Shown: in pieces, positions 44,624 through 55,777 of the stretch | How the letters are laid out: every line of letters starts with the position of its first letter | Position numbering within the stretch: position 1 is the first letter of the stretch | Source: Curvularia sp. ZM96 | Lineage: Eukaryota > Ascomycota > Dothideomycetes > Pleosporales > Pleosporaceae | NCBI GenBank assembly: GCA_022457065.1 | Contig: JAJGBQ010000001.1 | Span: forward strand, 3,348,001-3,412,000 | Length of the DNA: 64,000 nucleotides | Direction: 5' to 3' | The notes under the pieces: generated by a model | What the model saw: the letters and a program-made list of their open reading frames with translations, nothing else | The model's database searches: none | Told to the model about the DNA's origin: nothing | Translations under genes and position numbers: made by a program

Positions 44624-46874
44624 TTAGTCGTCTGCAGGCTCAACCCTCACAAGCACCTCTTCCAGGAATCCCTCTAAAAATCCGGCTACCTCTCCGCCCA
44701 TGCCAACCTCGCCCTTTTCGTCCCATCTGTCCAGTTCGCTGAATTTTCCCTTGATCTCATTGACAAGCCTGACCACTTTGTCGTGGCATTCCTGTCGCTG
44801 CCTTCTACGCTCAATAAAACCTTGCGGATCATCCAACGATTGGGCAGACTCTTGTTTGTTCCTAAGGTTGAGATGGTACGTCCGTCGCGAGAGTGCAGCA
44901 TCGAGCGCTGGGATGACGACTCCGCTGAGCGCTGTGATTTCCACAGGCGCTGTTGGTGAGCTTGGGGCCTGAACTGGGCCGAAGTGGTTTGTGTTAGGCT
45001 TAGGGCGCCCAAAGGAGCCGCGCGACATGGGCGAAGGTTTGCTGGAATGCGGTGGAGGTACCAGGGGTGTTGAGTCCATGGCTTGTTGGGATTGTAGGTT
45101 CTTGTTGTGTCCATATGGGGTATTAAAAGGATCGCTTGATGTCGCGGAATCAGTTCGCATGTTAGAGCCGGGACTGAGTGGTGCGAATGACTGCTGGGAT
45201 GGCGGCAGTGGTTTCTGACCAGACAGAGTCGGTAGGTTCTGGGTTCGTATGGGGCTTTGCAGCGGCTTTGGTAATTGACTGATGTGTGAGCTGCTTGTGG
45301 CCGGACTTGTCGACTGTCCCCGGAACGGTGGTATCTCGGGTATAGTCATCTGTGGCAGAACTGAGGCCCGGCTTGATGAAGGCACTCGTTGCTGCGGAGG
45401 AGCAATATCCAGATTCTTTAAATCCGCGCCTATTTCGCGTTGAACAAAGTCATCAAACGTGTGTTGCAATGGCGTTTGCCGTCTTGGCTGTTGAAGGGCG
45501 TGCGCTTTCGGCGGTGTAACTAAGCCCTTGTTTGATGATGGTGAAAACAGGCCGGGCACAGGTGACTTTCGCGGAAGATCTGAGGCGGGCGGTGAAAACA
45601 GTGGAGCGGTTTTCTTCTCTGGAGATGGTGGAAGCGGTATTCTCGCTGCTGTTCTCACTGAGGCTGCGGATGAGCCATTTGTCTGTAATGTGGATAACCG
45701 CTTCGTAGGAGAAGAGGGTTGGCTTTCCCGAATGGTGTCTTCGTTCTCGTCGCCATAACCGTTCTTGGACGGCGACACAGGCTTGCGCTGAGCATTTGCG
45801 CCAGCCTCGTTCATTGGGGCTAGAGCCGGCCCCCGGCCACCTCCAGCCGGCCGTACTGTGCCAAAGTCCCACAAGTCTTCATTCACCGGCTCTCTTCTCT
45901 TGACGGGTGTGGCCTCGTCGTCGGAATCAAATGCTTCCTTTGGGTGTCTAACCTTCCAGTCCTGGTATCTCGAAATAAGTTCTTGTAGACGCGCAGGTTT
46001 TCCAGCTTTGCGGATGAAGTTTGTCTGAAGGAGTTGCTTTGCGCTTGGTCGCTCCCTGGGGTCCTTTCGAAGACAAAGATCGACAAACTCCTTGAAAGCG
46101 GGTGAAAAATTGCCTTGCAATACCGGGGGTGGATTTTTGGGGATGAGAAAGAGGACTTTCATGGGATGAATGTCGGCATAAGGGGGCTCGCCATTAGCCA
46201 GTTCCAGTGCTGTGATGCCGAGCGACCAAATGTCCGCCTTGCCGTCGTAACCAGACTGCTTGATCACCTCGGGCGCCATCCAGAAGGGCGTGCCCACAAA
46301 GGTATTTTTCTTCGTCATGGTGGCCGAAAGCTGCCCCGAGACTCCAAAGTCGGCAAGTTTGACCTGGCCGTTTGCGCCAACCAGTATGTTTGCGGCTACA
46401 GACTGTTAGCAGATGTGGACAAGAGGGGTCGAGAGCAAGCTGTTGCGCCAACGTACCCTTGATGTCTCGATGCAGCTTGTTGTCGTCGTGCAGATAGCTG
46501 AGGCCCATGAGCAGCTCCTTCAAGATGACCGCAATTTCGGCCTCTGCTATGCTGCCGGGCTTCATGAGGTCTGCGCAACTGCCGCCAGAGCAGAACTCCA
46601 TGACGATCCACAGGTCGGAGCCAGCGAGATAGGAGCCGTAGTACTTTGTGACGTAGGGCGAGTTCATGCCGGAGAGAATCATAATCTCGCCCATGATGTC
46701 GTCGACCTCGTCCTCTGCATTTTCAACGTCAATGACCTTGATGGCGACCGTGTGGCCGGTTCGGCGGTCGAGGCCTTTGTAGACCTTGCCAAAGCTGCCG
46801 CCGCCGATGCATTCTTGCTTGGTGTAGAGAGTATTTGGGTCGACTGATTCGTTGGCGCCTACTTCGGCCGCCAT
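44624..46874 (-). CDS. Germinal-centre (STE20-like) serine/threonine kinase
   Basis: Two exons, 46457-46874 and 44624-46395, with a 61-nt intron (donor GTACGT, branch CTAAC), encode 729 aa. The kinase domain occupies about residues 17-270: glycine loop GGGSFG at 24-29, VAIK with Lys46, HRDIK at 135-139, DFG at 155-157, and the STE20-family signature GTPFWMAPE. The substrate-side sequence SGYDGKADIWSLGITALE is typical of GCK-III/Nak1-type kinases. The C-terminal 400 residues are S/P-rich and disordered with many S/T-P sites, ending in an acidic helical segment. In fungi these kinases act in polarity or septation pathways upstream of NDR kinases (Nak1/Kic1, Sid1, MST-1). I cannot separate these orthologues by eye and give no symbol. 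Confidence 0.88.
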
Positions 46875-48013
46875 TGTGCTGGCGAGGTGGGCGGCGCGGG
46901 CAGGATGGAGACGAGACGAGACGAGGCGGCAGCGGGTAAAGCGAGAGACGGCGGTGGTGGTGCAGCAAAAGAGCGGTCACAGCGAAGCGACGGGACTGAG
47001 CGTCGAGGCCAAATGGAACAACAAACGTCGACGCCTCGCGAAACGGGCTTTGGCGAGGCCGTCGCAGCGATTGCTGCCAAAGAGAGGCGGAGAGGATGAC
47101 GCCTTGTTTCGTAAACACGCAATTGCGAGGGCAACGGCGGGGAAGTCGTTAGCGAGAGAGGAGGGAGGAGAGGAGTGGATGGATGGCAGAGAAAGAGAGC
47201 GAAAAGGAAGGAGAGGCAAAAGAGAGAGAGAGAGAGAAGACACGAGGCCGGGAGGCCTCTTGATCAGAGAGCCAAAACAATGCCCAACCCAACGAGATGC
47301 TAGACCGGGGGGTTTACCTGGGTGCGGCGGGTGTTTGTTATCCTCGCGCGCCGGCTGGCGTTGTCATGGAGGGGACATGCATGCCTGGCGCGCGTGCAGG
47401 GATGACTACTGCCTACCTACACACGTCGCGTTCATGGGCCTTTGTTCTGCAAAAGCAACCGGGCCAGACTCGTGTCTCTCTTCATCACCCTCTCGTCGAC
47501 ATGGTCGCATCGCATCGCATCGCACACCGTGGCATGAACAAATGGTCCCGCATGGCCAATGCCGGGCGTGGCTGTCGCGCCGTGTAGGTGCCATGCGTCT
47601 GATGCGGCGGCCCATGGGACGCCATGATTGGAGCAGAATCGGTACCATCAACACCTCGAACCACGCTGTCGCGCCCATGCGAATCACCATGCTGGCAGCG
47701 ATCCCGGCTGACGTCATGGTTTCCGACACCAAGAGTAAACAATATACATTTCGTAAATACACTCCTTCTACGCCAAGCTCGGATGAAGCCTAGGACACAT
47801 CCTGGCCCATCGTCGTGCTCCTCGCTCGAAAATTTGGGTATCCATCTGCTGCGGCCGTCATCTCAAACCATGAAATCGTATCCGCCATGGTGGCCCCGAA
47901 TCATAGACAAAAAACGAAAAACTCCAACCAACAACAAGATTAGCAATCAAAACAAACTCCGTCAAAATGCCCAGGCCCGTCCCAGTTTTGCTTCGCCCAT
48001 CCATTCATTCGTC
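46875..48013. other. Intergenic region, kinase promoter
   Basis: About 1.1 kb. The first 350 bp upstream of the kinase ATG are purine-rich on the plus strand, with an AG-repeat run near 47,220-47,240. Open frames here on either strand are products of that composition bias. No separate gene is supported. Confidence 0.45.
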
Positions 48014-50755
48014 CTAGAACCGTCTGCGTATCCGCTCTGCAAGCGCCACGTCCTCCTCGCTCTCCTCCTCGACAGGCGCCGGCGTTCTCCTTTCGCGTGC
48101 CCGGTGGGCTTTTCTTCTCCGGTTGTTGCTGACATTGCTGGCCGAGTCGTCGGGTCCAATTTCGCTCTTGAGATCGTCGATGCCCTCGTCTGGGTCGCGC
48201 ATGTTGGCCGGCGTATCCGTCCGGACCTCAATGCCACCCATGCCAGCGCCCCTGCGTCGCTGGGCCACCATGGACAGCGCCGCCGCACGTTCACGTAGCC
48301 GCCGCCGCACCATCTCGGCCTGGTTGTGCAACTGCTCAAACGCATCCTCCATGGCCTCCATGCCAAGGTAGATTTCTCGCTCGATTTCCGCCAGCACGGC
48401 AATCTCCGTCTCTTCATCAATCTGCACTGGTGCTCCCCCAATCGGGCGCACTGATCCCGGCCGCGCGGACCCAGGTCGTGAGTAAGGGGTGAAGGGCGAC
48501 GCGAATCGCTGCGGTCCGTCGGCGGGCCGCATTTGGCCCGCCCTCGAGCCCGTTCGAGGCGGAGTGCCATTCAGGTCTGGCAAATCCTCGGCGCCAGACC
48601 AGAGGAAGCCATCAAATCGCCCAGACACGAGGATTTCCCATTCATGCTTGGTGACTGCTGCTAGCGTTGCAAGCATGTTGTGCATGTCGGCGTGCTGGAT
48701 CAGGTACATAACGGTTAGCTGGTCTCGTGGCGGGCTGCTGAGTCGGTAAAGACGCTGAAGTGCCAGACCGGCCTTGACCAGGTACGGCGGAGTGCCCGTG
48801 TCGGGCTTTTGCGTTCTGGGATTGGGAAGCTTCTCTAGCCCCCAAAGTAGTGCGTAGAAGAGCGGCCTTTGAGGTTGCTCTAGGCGGGTAAGCATAATGA
48901 ATGTGAGCGTCTCATCATCAGCATCTTCAGGGACATTATCCTGCTGGTCTGACAGCCAAGACTGCACGGCAACCTTGGTCTTCTTCGACTGCTTCTCGTA
49001 GTGTTCGCGATACTGCTCGGGGACATCAACATCAATGCGTTGGCACGGTGCCTCTAATTCAGATGATATGCCTAATCCGGGTCCTGGGCCTTCCTCGTAC
49101 GGCGGCCAGGGTGGCAGCTCACAGCGCCCGGAAACCAGCTCCAAAACCTCTCCCCAGTTCACGCCTGCAGAATCCTCTACGACCGGCTGGTCAAAGCACA
49201 TCATACACTGGCAGTGCTCGGACGAGATGTTGCGAGCAAAAACGTTTTCAAGCCGATCGAGCAGACGTCGCGCAACTGAACGGTAGCCCGTAGCAACCGC
49301 TAATGAACCACTCGTGTCCATGACGGTGTTGTAGCTGTTGAGGACATTCTGGAGCGGCTTGAAAAATGACCGGACATCGTGAGCCTGCGCGCCAGATAGT
49401 CGCGGTGTAGTGTAGTGAGAATAGGACGCGGCAGGAACTCCGTCAATGGCTGCCAGCAGACTCCGTGGAATTGGCTTGGCGAGACCACCGTTCTGCAGCA
49501 GGTAGTCGACCCGAGGAGCTTCCATCATGGCTGGCGGAGGCGGTGGAGGCGGTGGTGTCATGGGGGATTGCGCATAGCTAGGGTCCACGGATTGGGTCCG
49601 GGACATGGGGTCGGTCATGACCTCGATCACAGGCGGTCCATCTTTGGCAGAAGACACTACAGACGGCAAGACCGAGTGCTGGGTGGGGGTGCGTGGAGAC
49701 GAATCCACGACGGACGATGGCGATGCATCCGACTGCGGAGGTGATGGGCCTCGATGGTGAGCATGGTGGTCCTGGATAACTGAGGTGGCATCCGAGTCCA
49801 GGGTGTATTCAGAGGGCGCCCTGCTCTTGACCTTGACTTTGACTGGCGTTGATGTTCGGGCTGGGGTCGACGTCCTCACTGGAGTCGAAGTCCTGCCTGG
49901 CGGCCGGGCATTGGAAGGGCTTGCTGTCTTGGTCCTCGGCAGTAATTGCGGCGACTTTGCACGGATTGTGCTGGGCTGTGATCCAGTGGTGGAGGTGAGA
50001 TCGGTGCCGTCAAACTCGTCGCCCTCTCGGACACTGGAGCGCGAGGCTATTCGAGGCCCAGCATGCGATGTCATGCGAGTGCCGCTGTCGACGCTACGGC
50101 GGCCATCCTCGGTGTCTCTGGCGATGGTGTCTGCGTCCTTGCGCCACATGCTGTTTGCGCTGGCGGCCCGTCTCAAGTCTGCAGCCGTCGTGGCCGTGAG
50201 CGGGGGACTTGGAGGTGCTCGCGATGGTGGGGGTGGTACGTGGTTAGGCGGCTGTGCTGCGGTAGTCGTCTCATCGTCGTCATCCTTCTCTGCCGACGAA
50301 GCCTCGACATCTGTAGCTTCCGGGGTCATGGCCGACTTTCTTCTGTCGAGGTTTTCGCGGGAGTAGATGCTCTCTTTGGCATATGTCTTGGAATGCGAAG
50401 GGTAGGGCAAGCTGATCCTCGAGGTGTTGTCTGAGCCCAACGAGCCACGGCGGCTCATTTCGGGCACGACCGCCATTTTGTGTGACTTGGACGTGTGCGA
50501 GGACGCCAGCGTCGACGACGAAGTCGAAGTGCGCACTCTCTCCGACGAAGGGCGTTTAGGCAGAGGCGGCTTGTCGGCGGCGGTGGTGTTGCTGTGGTCG
50601 TCGTCGTCGTCCTTGGAAGCCGAGGAGCGAGTCTTGTGGGAGCGGGACCTCTTATGGCGTTCCCGATCCTTGTCCTTGTCCCTGGTGCGAGAGCTCCTGC
50701 GCTCGCGGTCGGGATCTTTTTTGCGACGGCGGTGCGAGTCTGAAGAATTCAACAT
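48014..50755 (-). CDS. Large, mostly disordered fungal protein of unknown function
   Basis: Single exon, 913 aa from the ATG of MLNSSDSHRRRKKD; the frame extends further upstream only without an ATG. Residues 1-60 are an R/D/S-rich, RS-like stretch. Residues 60-440 are low-complexity with many S/T-P sites, including a local tandem of RTSTPV/A units, and a run of eight prolines (TPPPPPPPPA). Residues about 450-730 look folded and conserved, with paired cysteines (EHCQCMMCFDQPV), tryptophans (LPPWPPYEEGPGPG) and helices such as FIMLTRLEQPQRPLFYALLW. Residues 790-860 form a coiled coil (EIAVLAEIEREIYLGMEAME), and the tail is basic. I have seen orthologues of this type labelled as DNA glycosylases, but I see no glycosylase motif and do not use that name. 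The function is unknown, possibly nuclear. Confidence 0.75.
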   Translation of the reverse strand: MLNSSDSHRRRKKDPDRERRSSRTRDKDKDRERHKRSRSHKTRSSASKDDDDDHSNTTAADKPPLPKRPSSERVRTSTSSSTLASSHTSKSHKMAVVPEMSRRGSLGSDNTSRISLPYPSHSKTYAKESIYSRENLDRRKSAMTPEATDVEASSAEKDDDDETTTAAQPPNHVPPPPSRAPPSPPLTATTAADLRRAASANSMWRKDADTIARDTEDGRRSVDSGTRMTSHAGPRIASRSSVREGDEFDGTDLTSTTGSQPSTIRAKSPQLLPRTKTASPSNARPPGRTSTPVRTSTPARTSTPVKVKVKSRAPSEYTLDSDATSVIQDHHAHHRGPSPPQSDASPSSVVDSSPRTPTQHSVLPSVVSSAKDGPPVIEVMTDPMSRTQSVDPSYAQSPMTPPPPPPPPAMMEAPRVDYLLQNGGLAKPIPRSLLAAIDGVPAASYSHYTTPRLSGAQAHDVRSFFKPLQNVLNSYNTVMDTSGSLAVATGYRSVARRLLDRLENVFARNISSEHCQCMMCFDQPVVEDSAGVNWGEVLELVSGRCELPPWPPYEEGPGPGLGISSELEAPCQRIDVDVPEQYREHYEKQSKKTKVAVQSWLSDQQDNVPEDADDETLTFIMLTRLEQPQRPLFYALLWGLEKLPNPRTQKPDTGTPPYLVKAGLALQRLYRLSSPPRDQLTVMYLIQHADMHNMLATLAAVTKHEWEILVSGRFDGFLWSGAEDLPDLNGTPPRTGSRAGQMRPADGPQRFASPFTPYSRPGSARPGSVRPIGGAPVQIDEETEIAVLAEIEREIYLGMEAMEDAFEQLHNQAEMVRRRLRERAAALSMVAQRRRGAGMGGIEVRTDTPANMRDPDEGIDDLKSEIGPDDSASNVSNNRRRKAHRARERRTPAPVEEESEEDVALAERIRRRF

Positions 50756-51821
50756 AGTTGCGGGATGGCGTGGAGCTACGGGCTGGTAGTATGACTGTGG
50801 GCCGGGAAAGCAGGGCAGGGCCTCTGCGGGCAAGATGGTCCAGCGCGGCTACGGGCTCGTGGGATTGGGCGTTGGCGGTGGGCACGTTGCGCGTTGCGCC
50901 TATCAGGAGAGCAGCTCGCCATGCATCTGCGAGGGATCCAGCCAAGGTGCGGTGAGGGGTTTGCGGTTCTGGGTGCGCTGTGGTGAGAGTTTTGGGATGG
51001 AGTGCTCTGACGTGTAGCAGCCAAGTGGACCGACCAGCGCTCGGGACGGATTCATCGAGCCAGAAAGGCCCGTTCGCATTCGCCTGCTGCCCTGCCCTGC
51101 ACATGGCCGCCCCCATCCCATCTCCCCGCTGCCTGCGGCTGTCATTTTTAGCTACTCTTCATTTGCTTGTTTCGGCAAAACCTGTCCAGCTAATGACACG
51201 ACAGCATGGGTCGAAAGAGCCCTACCGAGTACATGATCTTCACATACTACACACACACCACCGATTCAAGGAAGATGCTGGGACGAAACCGGCCCAGTGT
51301 GGCTCTGCATGCACATGCGTCGTTGGCGCTGTACGTCAGGCACACTGACCACCGCGGACCTGGATACTCGAACTAAGTTGGCGTTGGGCATAAACTCTCG
51401 TCACATTGTCACCATTAAAATCGTCGACATTGTTTAATCAAGCAAACACTCAAATAAAACTATAGATCCTAATTGTACAGACACGGAAGAGAGAGAGAGA
51501 GAGACAGAGAAAGAGAGAGAAGAAGAGACGAGCCAAGTGGGCGAAACAAGGTCAAAATATTGAGTGCATGCACTCTTAGCATGGGGTATCATTGTTACAT
51601 GCTCGTCGTGATCCCGGACGTCTGTCGATCCATGTGTAAACCTGAAATGTCGTCTGTTGCTCAATCTTGGGTTTGTACGCCGTAGAACGCCTCCCTCATT
51701 TGCTGGTCAAGCGCGCCAATGCCAGTACAACCACACGCGACAACATGGGGGAAAGAAAAGACCAAACACATGGAAAATCAAACCAGGGAACCCGTCCCTC
51801 TCGAGGTTAGGGTCCCCCTTG
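50756..51821. other. Intergenic region with purine microsatellite
   Basis: About 1.07 kb between the disordered-protein promoter and the 3' end of the C2H2 gene. The right half probably holds that gene's 3' UTR. No coding sequence is supported. Confidence 0.45.
51485..51530. repeat. AG-rich microsatellite
   Basis: A nearly pure purine run built mostly of GA dinucleotides with a single C near its middle. It lies about 300 bp downstream of the C2H2 gene's stop codon. Confidence 0.7.
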
Positions 51822-53705
51822 CTAGTGACTTTGGGGTTGGGCTTGTGCGTTATTGACATGCTGCTGTGCGAGTTGGGCACGCAGCGTTGTAATTTCGTTT
51901 TGCAGGGTGGAGATTTTGTCATTGTGCTCCTTCTCCATACGAGCCATGCGAGCCTCAATCTCGCGAACATACTGCCACACGTCGACTGGGTTGCCCATGG
52001 GCTCACGCGTACTGCTACTGCCACTTCCCCCGTGACTGGAGAGGCTGCCCGGTTGCGAAGCGCTTCCGGGAGCTGCCATGGCCTGGTGCTGGAGCATGCT
52101 TGGGCCGTTGCTTTTGCCGGCCTGGGAGCCTTGCTTGGGGGGCATGGGACTGAGCCCAGGCAAAGAGGGTAGGTGTGGTCCGTTGCTGGTGGGGGGAGCC
52201 AGGCTGACGGGAGGCGTGCCTCGACCGCGAGCGTAGTTTTGCTGGTGCATGTGATGCGACAGGCTGGGTGAGCGGGAGCCGGGCAGGCTGCTCTCTGGCG
52301 CACCAAGGCGGTGCTGCTCCTGCTGGCCTGGCGAAAGCGGCCTGGGGCTCTCCGTCATACCGCCCTGTGCAAAGACATTGGACTGCGAGTTTGCACTGTG
52401 GACAGAAGCAATGTTGGACGGTGCTGCCTTGGGCGAGACGTTGGCGGCTTGCGCAGCGGGGCCGGGGTAGTAGGGTCGGAGGCTGTTCTGACTGCCCGAG
52501 CCTCGGTTGGCGGCGATTGGCGGATAGGTGCTCGAGTGCTGATGGTACGAATCCTGCGTCGAGGTTCCCGTGTTCTGTCTCTTGCGCGCTGGCTCGCTAA
52601 CGCGGCGGCCGTCATCATCGTCGTCGCCCTCACCATCCGGCTCGCCGGTGTAGATGACGCCATCCATGCCTTCGTCGCCTTTGGAGTCGCCTAGGTCGTC
52701 GTCGATGCCAAAACTAGAGCGGCGGCCTGCACAGCCACCCTGGCCCTTGTTGTGTCTCGCGAGGGCGTCTCCACGAGCAAACCTGCGGCCGCACTTGTAG
52801 CAGGTGTGTGGACGCTCGCCAGTATGTAGTTTCGTGTGGCGTTTCAAATCATGTAGACGGCGGAAACGTGCTTGGCAGGTAGGACATTCATAGGGCTTTT
52901 CTTGGCTGTGGGTTAGCAGGTGGCTCTTGAGGTTGTGATGCCGGGTGAAGTCGGTGGAGCAGTAGGGGCACTTGTGGCGTTTGGTCGAGGGCGACTTGGG
53001 CGTGCTCTGGCCGTATCCAGGAAGACTCATCTGGCGGGTGGGCGCACGAGGGTCGGGCTCCGGCGGCAAGGGACCGGGAAAAGTGAAGGCACGGTTTCCT
53101 GGGTTGTCGGCCGGGTTGGGTGCAATGAGTTGGTGGTGATGTTGGCTGTTGTGGTGGTGATGCTGCTGTTGCTGTGGCTGAGGCTGCTGAGGCGCTCCTT
53201 CGCGGGAGTTGTTGCCAAGCGCAGCACCGCCTTCTGTGGCAGAAGCTCCAGGCGCGTTTGGCGCATCTCCGTCGCCAAAGCTGGACAGGCTGACTGGGCT
53301 GGTTTGCATGTTTTCGCCGGTGACTGCATTGTTGTCTGGAATGATGAGCGGCTTCGCGGCCTTGTCGGCCTTTGACGTGTGGGCAGGCTCTTGCGGGGCG
53401 CCTGACGGATGGCCCATGGACTGCACGCTCCCGTTCAGACTCTGGAGCACGGAAACGGCTGGATTGGGGCTCGTCTGCCTCGATGAAGAGTCGCGGAAGC
53501 GGCGCTCGTCGGCGAGGGCAGCGGCTCCCGTCAGCGGCTGGGGGGACAGCTGGGGCGACAGGCCTCGGGGGGACTTTGTGAGGTGAGTTCCAAAGGTTGC
53601 GCCCGTGTGCGAGTTACGCGCTGCAGAGCCTGGTGTGCTGGGGCCGGTCGGTCCATTGAAGGGGTTTGTGGGCGTGGGCGTGAGAGCTCGCGTCGTGGCC
53701 GCCAT
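51822..53705 (-). CDS. C2H2 zinc-finger transcription factor
   Basis: Single exon, 627 aa. Three tandem fingers lie at about residues 246-330: CPYCSTDFTRHHNLKSHLLTH, then CPTCQARFRRLHDLKRHTKLH, then CYKCGRRFARGDALARH with a final Cys replacing the last His (C2HC type, GQGGC). Canonical linkers (TGERPH, SQEKPY) join them. The N-terminal 245 residues are S/P/Q/N-rich with a Q and H-rich run. The region after the fingers has an acidic patch (GEGDDDDDGRR) and a basic motif (ARKRQN). The last 50 residues form a coiled coil (REIEARMARMEKEHNDKIS) that may mediate dimerisation. The fingers differ from those of CrzA, CreA and Msn2-type factors, so I assign class only. Its long GC-rich upstream region suggests extensive regulation. 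Confidence 0.85.
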   Translation of the reverse strand: MAATTRALTPTPTNPFNGPTGPSTPGSAARNSHTGATFGTHLTKSPRGLSPQLSPQPLTGAAALADERRFRDSSSRQTSPNPAVSVLQSLNGSVQSMGHPSGAPQEPAHTSKADKAAKPLIIPDNNAVTGENMQTSPVSLSSFGDGDAPNAPGASATEGGAALGNNSREGAPQQPQPQQQQHHHHNSQHHHQLIAPNPADNPGNRAFTFPGPLPPEPDPRAPTRQMSLPGYGQSTPKSPSTKRHKCPYCSTDFTRHHNLKSHLLTHSQEKPYECPTCQARFRRLHDLKRHTKLHTGERPHTCYKCGRRFARGDALARHNKGQGGCAGRRSSFGIDDDLGDSKGDEGMDGVIYTGEPDGEGDDDDDGRRVSEPARKRQNTGTSTQDSYHQHSSTYPPIAANRGSGSQNSLRPYYPGPAAQAANVSPKAAPSNIASVHSANSQSNVFAQGGMTESPRPLSPGQQEQHRLGAPESSLPGSRSPSLSHHMHQQNYARGRGTPPVSLAPPTSNGPHLPSLPGLSPMPPKQGSQAGKSNGPSMLQHQAMAAPGSASQPGSLSSHGGSGSSSTREPMGNPVDVWQYVREIEARMARMEKEHNDKISTLQNEITTLRAQLAQQHVNNAQAQPQSH

Positions 53706-55777
53706 GGTGGGTGGGCAGAGCAGAGCAGCGAGCGGAACGTGGATGGATGCACGTCTTCAGAATCGCGTCCAAGGTGCGCAAGGCTTGATGGAGTCAGTCC
53801 GGTCGTCGTGGTGGAGCGTGAAGCGTCGCGGTGGTGCTGACCTTTGTTTGGATGCGGCTGGCGACGAGCGCGCGTGGGACGTGGGCTACCAAGCGACGAG
53901 ATGGCGGCGGGTGGTGGAGAGAGCCAGGACAGCGCCTGAGCAGCTTGGAGGCTCACAGCAATTGGCGACGGGCGAGGGCAGAGGCCGTCTGTGGTGGAGG
54001 GGTCGAGCAGCGACGCACCGGACAGCAAAGCGACAGGCCAACGGCAGAGGCGGATGGAGCACGGCGTGCCAGTGGGTGGGTTGGCAACGGGTGGTGAGGC
54101 GCAGCGTGGTGAAGCAGGGCCGGGCAGGGCGGCGTGGGCAGAGAGTGCCGAGGGCGAGCGAGGTCGACGTCGATGGGCTGGTGGTGTGGCTGAAGCGACG
54201 GCCCGCCTAGTCTCAAAGCAGACAAGCCCGGCACCGATGGCGAATCACGCCCGAGTCAGGCTCGCGGCCACGGGCCTTTTTTGCTCTGGACAACGGCCCT
54301 TTTTTTTCCTGCTGGTGCGTCCGTCCGACGATGAGGCGATGCGACGGGCGTGGGCGTGGGCGTGGGCGTGGGTGGGCGGTGGGCCATGGGCCATGGAGAC
54401 GCTGCAGAGAGCGAGGGCCAGCCTCGCAGCAAACGGCAGGCGCCAACGCAAGCCCATTGGGGCTGTGTCGAGCCGTCGGCCTATGACGCGCCAGCCCCAC
54501 TGCAGCACAACCGCAACCAAGAAGACGCCCAAGACGACCTCAGCACCGGCGCCACACGACCCCGAAACATGCGCTGCTCTACTCGACTCGACTCGACTCT
54601 CTGCACCTCGATCCGTCCATCCAACGCTCGCTGCTCGCCTGCGCCGCTCGTGTCGGCCTGCCGCCCGCCCCGCCGCCGCCACACGACCACTGCTGACAAC
54701 AAGCAGCTTGCTGGGCGCCAATGCAAACCATGGACGGCACGCTAGACGAGACGCGCTTGAGCTCGTCGTCGTGGTAGTGATGATGGCAGTGGTCGTGGTG
54801 GCGCTGCAAACCACACCCTGGCCGCGACACGCAACAACGACAGCATGCGGTGCCGAGTATTGCTCTATGTAGACGAGCCCCCTTGCGTGCTCTCCGCGGC
54901 CTCTCCAATCGCCCTCGCCTCTCCTCACCCGCCACGCTCCGCCCCTCGCCATTCGCAGCTCGCCCGCTTCCACATGGCTGCGTCGGAAGGACACATGCGC
55001 TGCCTCCCAACCACGCTCCAACTCCGCCACAGTTGCAGTGCGTCATCCGCTGTCCTACCACGCCTGCACCATCAGCCCTCACCAGTCCACGAATCGATCG
55101 TCAGGCACCGCATCGTATCGTTCCCGCCCAGCAAACCACCCTCATGGCCCATTTCCGTGGCCACCGGGTAGTCAGTGCAGCGTCCGCTTCGTACCACCTT
55201 CCCCCACCAAACCCTTCCCTCAACACCCCCATTGGCGCTCCGCAGACCGCTGTCTTCAGCCCAGGTACCACAAAGATTTTCTCCTCTGCCCGCCACAGGC
55301 GCCACAAACATGTACGCCACACATCGGTCGCTCCGCATTGGCTACCGCGGTTGGCCGATTGGCCGTCGCTGCTTTAATCTCCGTGCCGCCACGATGCCAA
55401 CGCGCCATCAGACGGCACGGCTGATTGGCTTGTCCATCGGAAGGCCTCAACCATCGCAACTGCATTGGCAGACAACACTACTCCATAGAATTAGGCGATA
55501 AGCCACCTGCACGTGACCTTGACACCCCTCCTGTCGTGCAAACTGTCTCTGGGAAACTGCAGAACTTGTAGGCGCTCTTTATACCAGTACATGGCCAACG
55601 TGTCACATTCGATCGGTATCAGGTACGATACTGACAACCAAGGCAAATCACGTCTGGCTGCTTGCCATACTACGTGATGCTACCTATAAATACAGTTTCC
55701 AAACATCACTTACAAATACAGTCTCAACCACTACACACCGTACGTCCAATGCCAGACCTTGGTTGAGATAATCAGGC
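53706..55777. other. Long GC-rich upstream region of the C2H2 gene
   Basis: About 2.1 kb. The part nearest the C2H2 start is very GC-rich and carries overlapping open frames on both strands, up to 293 codons. Their low-complexity content (runs of A, R, P, W) marks them as spurious. The right third (about 55,500-55,777) is AT-richer and forms the 3' flank of the VAO gene. The pattern would suit a long 5' leader and complex promoter. Confidence 0.5.
54346..54379. repeat. GGGCGT hexamer tandem repeat
   Basis: Four direct copies of GGGCGT (54346-54369) followed by GGGTGGGCGG. The G-rich strand could form a quadruplex. It lies about 650 bp upstream of the C2H2 gene's start. Confidence 0.7.

Noticed and set aside
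46852..47793. 313-codon open frame upstream of the STE20-like kinase
   Set aside because: It arises from purine-rich low-complexity sequence in the kinase promoter and lacks an ATG in good context.
50756..50833. N-terminal extension of the 913-aa protein
   Set aside because: The frame is open, but the extension would need a TTG start; the first ATG is at 50755.
53991..54872. 293-codon plus-strand open frame in the GC-rich leader of the C2H2 gene
   Set aside because: Several overlapping frames on both strands are open here because of GC bias; the residues are low-complexity and no domain is visible.
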